NCBI GenBank assembly: GCA_017744915.1
Contig: JAGIAH010000004.1
Location: 310,001-374,000, forward strand
Direction of reading: 5' to 3'
DNA: 64,000 nt
Source of the DNA: Agrobacterium tumefaciens
GTDB taxonomy: Bacteria > Pseudomonadota > Alphaproteobacteria > Rhizobiales > Rhizobiaceae
A program made the position numbers and the translations under genes. Below the pieces are notes generated by a model. That model saw only the letters and a program-made list of their open reading frames with translations. It had not been told where the DNA came from and ran no database searches. Positions 28,020 to 36,905 of the stretch are shown here, piece by piece (position 1 is the stretch's first letter; each line of letters starts with the position of its first letter).

Positions 28020-30770
28020 CTAGATCCTTCTGATGGATTGGACGGGAGAGACATGCTCGTCTGCAAGGAGGCGCAGACGCTTTATCGCCGCCCGCTGCTT
28101 TTCGTCGCGGGCGAAAGCAGAAGCTGCATGGGGATCAGTAAGGATGTTCCGATAGGCGTCGTGGAACGCCATTCCGGCCTTCACCTTGCTATTCCGTTGC
28201 GCGACGACACCCCACTGCCAGAATCTCCTGGCGAGGTTCTCCCCGATGCCGAGCGCGTTGGTGAACTTGAGGAACGTCTGGAAGTTCTGGGGCGCATGAG
28301 AGACCACCTTCTCCATCGGAATGTCCAACTGATCGCCGATGTGCGTCCAGTACCGCACGCGGTTGACATCCACCTGCGGATCATCGATGCGGCTGACGAG
28401 AGTTCTCAAGCGGTCGGAATCGCTGTGTTCGTCCAAACTTGAGAATTTATCGATAACCATCTCATGATACGTCCGGATGGTACTTGCAGCGTTCGCGGGA
28501 ACGCTCAGGAGAAGTCTGGCCCGATCAATAAAACCGGAACTGATGACGCAAATCTCGTCCTGCTCCGCCACGTCCCTCGCCTCGACCTGGCGAAAAGTCT
28601 CGAGCAAGTGGGATCGATCGCGCAGAACGAGGCCGGTTCCCGGACGCGCGATGATCTTCTGACCGCGCTCCATCGTCAGTTCGATGAGCTCTCCGTCGGC
28701 CTGTGCTCCAGCGAGATCGATTACCGATTCGGAGGGGAAGAACAGCTCCTCGGGCAGTGGCGGCGTATCTGTCAGCGCGATCGTGAAATCTCCCAGTCCC
28801 TTCACTTCGGCCTCTGCCGCCGCGGCATACTTGCGCAGACGCCCTGAAATCTCCTGCTCGTGGATCTGGTCGGCCAGCCGCAGAGCATCTCGTGCGGAGA
28901 AGCGGAGCGTGTCGCCATCGGCGAGCACAACAGCTTCGTCGGGAAGCCACGGTCTGGAAAAGAACGTCAGCACCCCGTCTCTTGCCGGAGCTATAAGGAA
29001 TATCTTCTTGAACTTGTTGCGCTCTGACGAAGATCTGGTAGCAATATCACTCAATCCTCCGGGGCCGGAAAACACAATCATACCGTTGTCGAACCGCCTC
29101 TGGAGCGAGGGAATTCGATGCGCTAGCTCGGTGGCTGCGAATTCGGCGAGAGTCTGCTTGGGAAACATAAACAGCGCCTTCGATGAGGCATTGATCACGC
29201 CGGCAACGATTTCCTCAAGGATATGCGCCATTGGCGTGGATTCTTCGAACGCCTTCATTGAGGTCACCGCAGAACCCAGTGTCTCTTCCAATTCCGTTCC
29301 GACGATCTGATATGCTGCCGACGACGGCTGCGTCAGGGTAAGCACCTGCCCGGAAATCATGTACCCCGAGATCACGTCAACGGCCGCAGCATTCCCGTGC
29401 TCCTCATAAAGGTAGTCGCTGAAAGCTCGAATGGATCCTGGAAGCGAGGCGTTTCTGCGAAGCTTTCCAACAATGGTATTGATTTCAGCAACGCCCGAAG
29501 CGTTGCCTGCTCGGCGTAGCTTGCCAGAAATGGCCCGTAAATCCTCAGCTACCTGTTTCCACGGACCATTAAATCCTTTCGCGGAGACCCGCCCGCACCC
29601 TGCCCAGGAAGGTTTCTGCTCCTTTGATACGAGGATCGACGAGGACAACGAGGTAACTGTTGTGGACCGAGTGGGCGGGGTTCTTCTCTTACGCGTCGCC
29701 TCGTTCGTATTGAAGACTTCGAAGCGGGCCTTGTCGAAGGTCCACGGATCATCAGTGACCCCAAGAATTCCGGCTTCCGGATGGGTCTTTCTCAACACCT
29801 TCAACGTCGCACTTACGCGGCTTGCCCAGTCCTCGCCCAGACGGTTTCGTCCAGTGCGGGTGAGATCGAATATCACGAGATCCAGCTCGCCCTGGATTTT
29901 GCGGATCAGCAGTTCTTCGCCCTTTTTGGCACCGAACAGGAAATATTCCGCAGCAGCACCATCGTCAGCCAAGCGCCGCACTGTGTTATGCTGCTTGAGG
30001 TCGGTCCTGGAACTGGTTTTCCATAGAAGCGCACCTTTTGGATGAGATTTTCCGTCGCAGCTCCCATGGGGCAGGATCTCATCGAGTGTCGGATGTTCGA
30101 ACTCGGGATGGCTGGTTCCATCCCTTCCCTTGCGCGACAACGTCACCACGCGGCTGAGTATCTGGTGGTAGTCCTTCAGCGCTGGAGCAACGTCGTGGCC
30201 GACCGTATGGCGGGTCAGGTGCGCCAGATGAGTCCGATGAAGATACTCGCGGTCGATCTGAACGTCGCGCGCGAGTTCGTGGCTAGTGCGGGCATAAGGA
30301 TAAATGAGCGCCCTGAACCCATCCGGACGCTCGAACGAAGGCTGTGGGCTTCCGAACTTTTCAATCGACGTTCCCGGCGCTACGGCGACGGCAGCTAGGG
30401 CCAGCAATGAGGTCACCGCAGAGAGACACACGTCGCGTGCCGGCCAGGTCATCAACACGGTAGGCTCGCCACTGTTCATGACTCCAATCGCCGCCCGAAC
30501 GATCTGCTCATAGACCGTGGAAAGGGGCAACCTCTCCTCGCCTATGATCTTCAAAGGCACCTTTGACAGCGCAGACAACCAAGCGTCCGCATTCTTTGCG
30601 TCCGAATTCTGGTTTGCCGGGTCCGGAGAGCCAGCCACCCGCGCCGCCGTCTTTGCGGACTGCGCGGCCGCCATTTCCGATCGCCGCCGTGCTTGCTCCT
30701 GCTGCTGTCGAAGCCGGTCGGAAAGAGCGGTTCCAGGAGCACGCCTGAAGTCGGAACGGTCTCCCTTCAT
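28020..30770 (-). CDS. Large protein of unknown function in the DISARM-related operon
   Basis: A 916-residue protein; the ATG at 30770 overlaps the methylase stop by one base (TGATG). I do not recognise a family. The N-terminus is a charged helix (SDRLRQQQEQARRRSEMAAA). Some segments recall a degenerate helicase: ELDLVIFDLTRTGRNRL near residue 298 is Walker-B-like, and SKALFMFPKQTLAEFAATEL near residue 533 resembles a second RecA-like domain entry. No Walker A loop is visible. Class 2 DISARM has a gene of comparable size and unknown function (drmE); relationship to it is possible but not shown. The C-terminal 200 residues are helical and basic. Confidence 0.7.
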   Translation of the reverse strand: MKGDRSDFRRAPGTALSDRLRQQQEQARRRSEMAAAQSAKTAARVAGSPDPANQNSDAKNADAWLSALSKVPLKIIGEERLPLSTVYEQIVRAAIGVMNSGEPTVLMTWPARDVCLSAVTSLLALAAVAVAPGTSIEKFGSPQPSFERPDGFRALIYPYARTSHELARDVQIDREYLHRTHLAHLTRHTVGHDVAPALKDYHQILSRVVTLSRKGRDGTSHPEFEHPTLDEILPHGSCDGKSHPKGALLWKTSSRTDLKQHNTVRRLADDGAAAEYFLFGAKKGEELLIRKIQGELDLVIFDLTRTGRNRLGEDWASRVSATLKVLRKTHPEAGILGVTDDPWTFDKARFEVFNTNEATRKRRTPPTRSTTVTSLSSSILVSKEQKPSWAGCGRVSAKGFNGPWKQVAEDLRAISGKLRRAGNASGVAEINTIVGKLRRNASLPGSIRAFSDYLYEEHGNAAAVDVISGYMISGQVLTLTQPSSAAYQIVGTELEETLGSAVTSMKAFEESTPMAHILEEIVAGVINASSKALFMFPKQTLAEFAATELAHRIPSLQRRFDNGMIVFSGPGGLSDIATRSSSERNKFKKIFLIAPARDGVLTFFSRPWLPDEAVVLADGDTLRFSARDALRLADQIHEQEISGRLRKYAAAAEAEVKGLGDFTIALTDTPPLPEELFFPSESVIDLAGAQADGELIELTMERGQKIIARPGTGLVLRDRSHLLETFRQVEARDVAEQDEICVISSGFIDRARLLLSVPANAASTIRTYHEMVIDKFSSLDEHSDSDRLRTLVSRIDDPQVDVNRVRYWTHIGDQLDIPMEKVVSHAPQNFQTFLKFTNALGIGENLARRFWQWGVVAQRNSKVKAGMAFHDAYRNILTDPHAASAFARDEKQRAAIKRLRLLADEHVSPVQSIRRI

Positions 30771-32395
30771 CACGACGCCTCCGCAAGACGCGAGCAACCG
30801 CTACGCTGGTAGGCGAGGACAGCCGCCTCGTCTGCATCAAAGGACTTCGCCAGCGCGTCGCGGAACGCCTCAGGCGATGGCAAATCGAGCTCGCGGAGAA
30901 GCTTTACGGATACGGTGGCGGTTCCGGAAACAGCGCGGTAGCGTTCGTCCACGGCCTTGGTGTTCAGTAGTGCAGCTAGGAGGCTGAGATTCCCGACATT
31001 TTCACCATAGACGACAATCGTATGGTTCTCGGACACGAATCCTTTCCAGGGTTCGATTGAATTCTCATCGACCATCGCAGCCACGATCCTTCTCGGCTGA
31101 CTGCTATTCGTGGTCCTCTGCACGATTATCGCGTGAGCTGTCACGATGGCCTGGCTGCCCTCCGGAACCCGAACGAAATCGACTCCGTCACCTTTGCGGT
31201 TCTGCGGTGCGCATTCCTTGCCTGGCCTCACGTTCTTCGCCCAAATCAAAGGGAACGCTTGGGGATCCGAGGACTGACAGAACTTATCCTGCGAACGATT
31301 CCAGACGAAATATCCGGCCTTGGCGGAGGCCCCATAGGTGCCAATCGTGCAGCCACCTCTTTCCTTTCTCGAATCCCAAGGAGCAAGCCATGGAGAAGAC
31401 ATGTTGGACGGGAGCGACCCTGCTGGGACTGGTCGGGCCATGCCTCCGGCCGTGAAGGACGGGAACCTGACGGGGGCACTCGACCTGTGTGCGGAACCCT
31501 TTCTCACCAGAAGCACGCTTATGTCCTGTGTCACGTCGGCAAAGACGTCCTCACGGTTGGTTACCGTACCCAGAGCAAGGATTTGGCCTTGGCCAGCGAT
31601 GAAGGATCGCATTCGATCGTAGAGCGGGCCACCTCGGAAACTCGATGGCATGACAAGCGCGACGAGCCCCCCTGGCTTGGCAACCCGGAAACATAACTCA
31701 GTAAAGACAGCGTATTTGTTGATGTGACCGCTATGGGCCACTTTCATCCAGTGATCGTCAGTTAAATCCTTCGGCGTTATCCTGCCATATGGGGGATTAG
31801 CGATAACAAGGTCGTAAGATGCCGGAAATTCCGTGCGCAGGCTATCCCCAGTGGTGACGATCTGCCGCTTCCTCAATCCGCCAAGCTGTTCAGCGATTAG
31901 GGATTCGGACATCTCCGCAAGACAATGATCGATCTCGACTCCGTTGAGCCTGTCCGCAATATTGATCGGATCTATATCTTCAGCACGCATCCTTTCGGCG
32001 ATCAGGGAGAGGAATGCCGCTCCCCCTGCAGCAGGATCAAGGACAGCGTGTCGCCGAAGATCGAATCCTTGTTCGATCGATAAATCTATCACCGCCTCCG
32101 CCAGATCGGGAGGTGTAAAATAGGCCGCTTGGGTCCGACGTGCCTCCGGCGAGATCATTAGCGTGTAGAGCGTCCCGATCCAATAGTTGCGCTCGCTGGC
32201 CTTTAGCGTTGCCAGGCGCGTACGAAGATCGTCGACCGCTTTGGTGTCATATGGTTTTAGATCGAGGCATACTTGGCCTAGATCGCTACCCTCTGGAAGC
32301 ACGCAAGACAGCGCACGCGCAGCCATCCGCGCCACCGCAAGCATCGGTGGCTCACTCTGCCCTCTCCCACTCAAATCCCCAACCTCACCAGTCAT
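30770..32395 (-). CDS. N6-adenine DNA methyltransferase (gamma class), first gene of the DISARM-related operon
   Basis: A 541-residue methyltransferase expected to mark host DNA. RRTQAAYFTPPDLAEAVIDL (near residue 88) is the X motif seen in type I/IIG-like N6-adenine methylases. Motif I is VLDPAAGGAAFLSLI near residue 118, and motif IV is LVIANPPYGRITP near residue 200, with the catalytic NPPY. The C-terminal half, with VKLLRELDLPSPEAFRDA near the end, may hold target recognition. It is shorter than the class 1 DISARM methylase. It begins the operon; 362 bases upstream is the flagellin remnant. Coupling to the next gene is by a TGATG overlap. Confidence 0.85.
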   Translation of the reverse strand: MTGEVGDLSGRGQSEPPMLAVARMAARALSCVLPEGSDLGQVCLDLKPYDTKAVDDLRTRLATLKASERNYWIGTLYTLMISPEARRTQAAYFTPPDLAEAVIDLSIEQGFDLRRHAVLDPAAGGAAFLSLIAERMRAEDIDPINIADRLNGVEIDHCLAEMSESLIAEQLGGLRKRQIVTTGDSLRTEFPASYDLVIANPPYGRITPKDLTDDHWMKVAHSGHINKYAVFTELCFRVAKPGGLVALVMPSSFRGGPLYDRMRSFIAGQGQILALGTVTNREDVFADVTQDISVLLVRKGSAHRSSAPVRFPSFTAGGMARPVPAGSLPSNMSSPWLAPWDSRKERGGCTIGTYGASAKAGYFVWNRSQDKFCQSSDPQAFPLIWAKNVRPGKECAPQNRKGDGVDFVRVPEGSQAIVTAHAIIVQRTTNSSQPRRIVAAMVDENSIEPWKGFVSENHTIVVYGENVGNLSLLAALLNTKAVDERYRAVSGTATVSVKLLRELDLPSPEAFRDALAKSFDADEAAVLAYQRSGCSRLAEAS

Positions 32396-32757
32396 CCAAC
32401 AAGATTGACCGCCGGCGACATCGGGTGCAACGCCTCATACAAGGCATTGGTCACGAGTCAGACAAAACTGAGTCTCAGCAGCCAAAGGTAACAAGGCAAC
32501 AGTATTTTCAATTTATAAGAGATGTCAAAGGTTGAAGCATTCACTCGCCCTTTCACATGTTTCAAAATTGAACTTGTCCTTTCGGGCAGTTCGAGAAACA
32601 AATCCAGCCCGCTGCGCTAGCTTTCAATCAGGGTAATTTCCCCTTGCCGTTTTGCCGCCTTCGTTAACACCGTCCGAACATAGTTTGACGGCGGGGTTGC
32701 CGCACACGGGTTCATGACGATGCCGATTTAAACCGATTCATTTTCAGCGGCATCATC
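32396..32757. promoter_or_regulatory. Divergent region between the defence operon and the flagellin remnant
   Basis: No gene is supported in these 362 bases. It must hold the promoter of the 13.4-kb defence operon (minus strand) and whatever is left of the flagellin promoter (plus strand). The part 32400-32560 is AT-richer than its surroundings. No clear -35/-10 pair or operator was identified. Confidence 0.4.
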
Positions 32758-33840
32758 ATGACGAGTATCCTGACGAACACATTGGCGGCGACGGCACTGG
32801 CTACGTTGCGAACCATCAACGGCCAGTTGCACCGCCATCACCTCGACATGATCCTCGACGCCGACGACCCATCCAACACAACCTCACCCGGCAGCGGCAC
32901 CACCGTGAGCGTAACCCTGAACAAGACGCTCATGGATCAGGTCTACCCGACTCTGAATGGCGTGATCTCCTCGCGCGATCAGTTCGCATGGCTGGTTCGC
33001 GAGGCAATCATCCCTCTCGGCGCGCAGTTCGCGAGCCGAAGCGGCACCGCCGATGGATACGCCCTCCTGTCCCTCGAGACCTCCGGTCTGACGGGATCAT
33101 CGATGCAAGTCCTCAATGTCTCCTCGACGCTGGCGGACGGAAAAACCGGCGGCCTCGTAGCAACCGGGACGAACTATGGCTCGCGCCCGTCGGTCGTGAG
33201 CTACTGGGACTAGCCGTTCAACGTCCACAGCACCGCACAGATAGACGTCCCTATCAGGCTCAACGGAACGACGACGACACTCGAGATCACCCGCGACACC
33301 GTAGACCAGGCTCTGGGAATCACGACGGGCGACGTAACCTCGGCAGATGACCTCGTGGCCGTCCTCAACGCCGCACTTCTGGCACAGAATATCGGCGTAA
33401 CAGCGACGAATGCAGGAAGCTACATCCTCTACGAGCCGGACGAGACCATTCACAAGGCATCGGGAAGCAAGACCTCGATCGGCATAGGTCCTGCCTATGA
33501 CGGGTTTGGCGGCCTCGCCAACTTCGGCCTCCTCGATGTCGACATCACAACAGCGGGTGCGAACCTCGACTACTATCTCAGCGGGATCGAGGCGATGATG
33601 AACAAGCTCACGGCGGCCGAATCCGTTCTCGAATCGCGTGAAAAGAGGAACTCCATGCAGGCGAACTTCCTCGACAACCTGATGAACTCGATCGACAGGG
33701 GCGTATCCCGATTCATCGATGCCAACATGGAGGAGATCTCGGCGCGCGTAAATGCTCTGCAAACGCAACAGCAACTCGCCATCCAGAGCCTTCAGATTGC
33801 CAATTCCCAACCGCAGGCTCTTCTTAGCCTGTTCCGGTAG
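32758..33840 (+). pseudogene. Flagellin gene remnant with an in-frame TAG stop
   Basis: The ATG at 32758 starts MTSILTNTLAATALATLRTI, the conserved D0 N-terminus of rhizobial flagellins, but the rest of the N-terminal coiled coil is missing: after about 25 residues it jumps to variable-domain sequence. A TAG at 33211-33213 interrupts the frame. The same frame continues without another stop to 33840 and ends with the classic flagellin C-terminus (LQTQQQLAIQSLQIANSQPQ, then LLSLFR). The full reading would have 360 codons. With the deletion and the amber codon it should not make a filament subunit. Readthrough would give a short flagellin-like protein. Confidence 0.85.
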
Positions 33841-33847
33841 AGCGGCT

Positions 33848-34420
33848 TCAGGAGGTTTGCGCCAACTCCAGACGCTCGATTCCTCGGACGACGGTCCTGG
33901 GATGGACATTGTATCGACGGGCGACCTCCCCGACTGATGATCCCGAATGGATCGCGGCCCGGATTTCGAAACATTGCGCGGCGCTCAATGCCGGCCGCCT
34001 TCCGGGGCATTTTCCACGAGCCTTTGCCGCCTCGATGCCCGCGATCGTCCTTTCGCGGATCAATGACTTCTCGAATTCGGCAAGGGCTGCCAGGATATGA
34101 AAGATCAGCTTCCCGCCCGCGGACGACGTGTCGATGCTCTCCGTCAAGGACAGAAAACCGATGCCGCGACGCCGCAATTTGTCGATCACGGTAATCAGGT
34201 GCCGGATCGACCTGCCCAGACGATCCAGCCGCCAGACGACCAGCACATCGCCTTTCCGAAGCGCCTTCATCATTGAGGACAGACCGCATCTCGCATCCTG
34301 GGCTCCGGAAACACCATGATCCTCGAAGACCTTCGCACAGCCCGCATTCAGGAGGGCATTTCTCTGCAAATCCAGGTGCTGGTCCGCCGTCGACACTCTC
34401 GCATATCCAATCCTCGCCAT
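33848..34420 (-). CDS. Serine recombinase (resolvase/invertase family)
   Basis: A 190-residue small serine recombinase. The catalytic serine is in MARIGYARVSTADQHLDLQR. The conserved VVWRLDRLGRSIRHL and AALAEFEKSLIRERT segments follow, and the C-terminal helix-turn-helix (VGEVARRYNVHPRTVVRGIE) binds the crossover site. The ATG at 34420 has GGAAGG 4 bases upstream; the frame is open to 34534, but that would run through the inverted repeat. Enzymes of this size act as Tn3/Gin/Hin-type resolvases or invertases, or are stranded parts of transposons. It ends 8 bases from the convergent flagellin remnant and faces an inverted repeat at its start. Confidence 0.93.
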   Translation of the reverse strand: MARIGYARVSTADQHLDLQRNALLNAGCAKVFEDHGVSGAQDARCGLSSMMKALRKGDVLVVWRLDRLGRSIRHLITVIDKLRRRGIGFLSLTESIDTSSAGGKLIFHILAALAEFEKSLIRERTIAGIEAAKARGKCPGRRPALSAAQCFEIRAAIHSGSSVGEVARRYNVHPRTVVRGIERLELAQTS

Positions 34421-34459
34421 AAATCCTTCCAAATCCATCCTGCATCCCCGGACTGCCTT

Positions 34460-34589
34460 GACAGAACCGAACGGATTCGCGGAACTGGCTGACGAGGAGG
34501 TAGAAAATGCGTTATAGGCAACATTCACAGACACTTACGCATGGAACAAAAGAACTCCCTGCGTCGTGACAAAACCGTTCGGTTCTGTC
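34460..34589. repeat. Perfect 15-bp inverted repeat with a concentric inner repeat
   Basis: GACAGAACCGAACGG at 34460-34474 is the exact reverse complement of 34575-34589, with 100 bases between. Inside lies a second inverted pair, ATGCGT (34507-34512) and ACGCAT (34537-34542), with the same centre of symmetry (34524.5). The structure fills the gap between the recombinase gene (minus) and the LuxR-type gene (plus). It could be a pair of crossover sites for the adjacent recombinase, or paired operator sites for divergent promoters. Confidence 0.75.
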
Positions 34590-34622
34590 CTTTCGTGATG
34601 CTCGCTTTGCCGCCCTCGCCGG

Positions 34623-35321
34623 ATGCCGACGATGAGGCGACCGGAGACCTTCAAGCAGATTTCCCGACTTCTCATGGATTCATGGATTTCCAGTCCCGAT
34701 GGGCTTGCCGATCCTAGAGGTATCTATGGCCCCTTGCATGGAGTGCTCCGGGCCAACATGGTGCTGCTCTTGATCGATACCCGGTCCAAGAATCCTGAAG
34801 AATTCCACCTCGACTTCGTCAAGGACTACACCCTGCCGACTGGACTTACTGACATGAGCCTGCTGCAGCGTCCCCGTTCGTTCATCGACTTCCCGGATCA
34901 AGACTACCTGCAGAGAATCGTGGTTCCAGCCTATGCCGACGCCGTCGGACGACAGCGCCCGGTGATAGGAGGCATCGTGACGAATATCCTCGACATGCAC
35001 GTGGCTTATGACCGGATCATCCTGCCACAGAAGAATTCGGCTGGCCGGAGTTCCTGGTGCATCGGCCTTATCGATGTACGCTTCCTGCTGCCGATGAGAC
35101 CACGTGTCGACGGATTGGACGATGCCGACCTCGGTATCATCCAAATGCTGGTCGAAGGTGCATCCACGAGGGAGATAGCCGATGTCATGAGCCTATCGGC
35201 ACGAACGATCGAGCACAGGATCGAACGACTGAAATCCTCCTTCGGCTCCAGGAACATCGCTCACCTCGTCGGATTGTCGATCTCGGCGGGCATTTCGGGA
35301 ATCGGCAAGCGGGGCGATTGA
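34623..35321 (+). CDS. LuxR-family transcriptional regulator
   Basis: A 232-residue protein. The last 60 residues form a LuxR/FixJ-type helix-turn-helix: DDADLGIIQMLVEGASTREI, then ADVMSLSARTIEHRIERLKS, the recognition helix being in SARTIEHRIERLK. The N-terminal 150 residues resemble a PAS-like or ligand-binding sensor but are not specific enough to assign; no autoinducer-domain signature was seen. The start may be ATG 34623 or 34632. It is divergent from the recombinase across the inverted repeat and converges on two membrane-protein genes. Confidence 0.8.
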   Translation: MPTMRRPETFKQISRLLMDSWISSPDGLADPRGIYGPLHGVLRANMVLLLIDTRSKNPEEFHLDFVKDYTLPTGLTDMSLLQRPRSFIDFPDQDYLQRIVVPAYADAVGRQRPVIGGIVTNILDMHVAYDRIILPQKNSAGRSSWCIGLIDVRFLLPMRPRVDGLDDADLGIIQMLVEGASTREIADVMSLSARTIEHRIERLKSSFGSRNIAHLVGLSISAGISGIGKRGD

Positions 35322-35342
35322 TCCGCCTGCCCGCTACCACGT

Positions 35343-35678
35343 TCAGGAGCCAGCAGGCAATCGATCTCGATAGTCCTCGCACCACGAGAACCGCCTGTAT
35401 CCACCAATCCATCTGTCGAGAAACGATGCTTCGAAGTAGTCCGGGCAAACGACCTCGAAGCTTCTCTCCCGCCCTTCCTGCTCTATGCGGGCGACGCGCT
35501 CCTTTTCCAGTTCCAAACGCGACGTATGCGAGGACCATGAGGCCCACATCGGCGCGCCTACGGTGCTGAAAATGATGAATGAGAGGATCGCAGCAGATGC
35601 AAGAATGGACATACCCATGAAGCCGCCGAAGAGCGTGACGATGGCCCGATGTACGACGTTTCTGTCAAACTTCGCCAT
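35343..35678 (-). CDS. Hypothetical membrane protein
   Basis: A 111-residue protein with one long membrane region (residues about 12-45, IVTLFGGFMGMSILASAAIL then FIIFSTVGAPMWASW), possibly two helices, followed by a charged helix (LELEKERVARIEQEGRERS). The C-terminal part has two cysteines (VVCPDYF and SWCEDY). Not recognised. It starts 6 bases after the upstream gene, so the pair is an operon. Confidence 0.6.
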   Translation of the reverse strand: MAKFDRNVVHRAIVTLFGGFMGMSILASAAILSFIIFSTVGAPMWASWSSHTSRLELEKERVARIEQEGRERSFEVVCPDYFEASFLDRWIGGYRRFSWCEDYRDRLPAGS

Positions 35679-35684
35679 CTCCGT

Positions 35685-36284
35685 TCACACCGTCTTCAGT
35701 TCGCGACCGGCGAATTTCTGACCGACGCGAGAACGCTCAAGCTCTTCCCGCACAGCCAGCGAATCCTTTCGAATACGAGCCGGGTTGGAATGATGGATGG
35801 CGAGGAAATAGAACAGGAATCCCGGGACGATCAGCACCAGCCATGCGGCGAGCGTGGCGCCGAATATGTAGCTCACTGGAAGTCCGACGAAAATCCAACC
35901 GAGCAGATACGCAATGGGCAGGATGCCGATCGCGACCAGTCTCTGCTTGAGCACGTCCATCGTCCGGACAAGCGAGAAGTAGTTGTTGCCACGGACTTCG
36001 CTCTCAGTAGCAACGATATGGAATACCGATTTCTTCCATCCCTGGATTCGTCGGAAATAGAACGTGGCAGTGTTGCCGATCTCAATCTCGGCGTCGATCT
36101 TCTCATTGGTGGTAACGCGCTCGAGCTTTAGAAGCGCGCCATTCGTGTCCTCTATGACGATGTATGCGTAGTGCCACACGTCATCGATATCGTCCAAGCC
36201 GTTACGTCCGAGGAATGTCCTGCCGTTATATTCCTTCACCGCTCCGGTGATTCTGATGATGTTCGGGTTGTCTTGAATGGACAT
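35685..36284 (-). CDS. Hypothetical membrane protein
   Basis: A 199-residue protein. The first 115 residues are soluble and beta-rich (IIRITGAVKEYNGRTFLGRN at the start), recalling an OB-like or OmpA-accessory fold but not identified. Two membrane helices follow (VAIGILPIAYLLGWIFVGLP and IFGATLAAWLVLIVPGFLFY), then a short charged tail. It is the first gene of a two-gene operon. Confidence 0.6.
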   Translation of the reverse strand: MSIQDNPNIIRITGAVKEYNGRTFLGRNGLDDIDDVWHYAYIVIEDTNGALLKLERVTTNEKIDAEIEIGNTATFYFRRIQGWKKSVFHIVATESEVRGNNYFSLVRTMDVLKQRLVAIGILPIAYLLGWIFVGLPVSYIFGATLAAWLVLIVPGFLFYFLAIHHSNPARIRKDSLAVREELERSRVGQKFAGRELKTV

Positions 36285-36905
36285 ACGAGTCTCCCTGCAG
36301 GTTTTCGGGAGACGGTGGCTGTTTCGGATTAAGGGAGTTACCTGTTTGTCAGGGGGAAACTACCCGATCTCCGGCTGGAAAGGTGGATTTCTGGCCCCGA
36401 GCGCCTGGCTCTTTCCGGCTTCAGCGAAAATAGGGTCAGGCCTGCGAGCCCGCGCGCCCTCCCCGATCGCCCCATGGAAAACACACGCAAAGGTCGTTCA
36501 TCTTCGCCCTTACTGGCCGGGCAAATCAAAAAATCTGTCCCGGATTCGCCGCGTTTCGTGCCCATGCCGGCATTTGGGGCAGATCACAAACAATCACATA
36601 TGACTTTTTGCATCTTATCCTGCGACCAATTCAACTGCTTGCAACCGGCTGCCTGCTTAACATCGGCCGGAAAAATAAAACCAGCGATGGCAAACACTTA
36701 CTATAATTCTGACGTAAAGTATCGCCCCTTGAATCCACTCTGGCCAGCACCGTTCGAGCTTCGATCTCAACGAAATCCAACGAATAACTGATGCAAATTG
36801 GTAACTCAATTCTCATTCTTTCGATAAGCGCGCCAGAGTTGTCTTGCAAAATGCCCTCTATTGATTAATGCGTCGCATTGGGCAACATGGGGTTGAAGTT
36901 TATTG
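36285..36905. promoter_or_regulatory. Upstream region of the TPS/CDI operon
   Basis: These 621 bases contain no gene I can support. A TATAAT hexamer lies at 36702-36707, but no good -35 box is at 17 bases. The last 150 bases before tpsB are AT-rich and probably hold the operon promoter. A second promoter for the minus-strand membrane genes should lie near 36300. Confidence 0.35.

Noticed and set aside
32676-32690. GAAC-N7-GACG as a third LexA site
   Set aside because: One half-site is mismatched and there is no promoter around it.
34458-34463. TTGACA box at the left arm of the 34.5-kb inverted repeat
   Set aside because: The sequence 17 bases downstream (GGAACT) does not resemble a -10 box, so no promoter is claimed.
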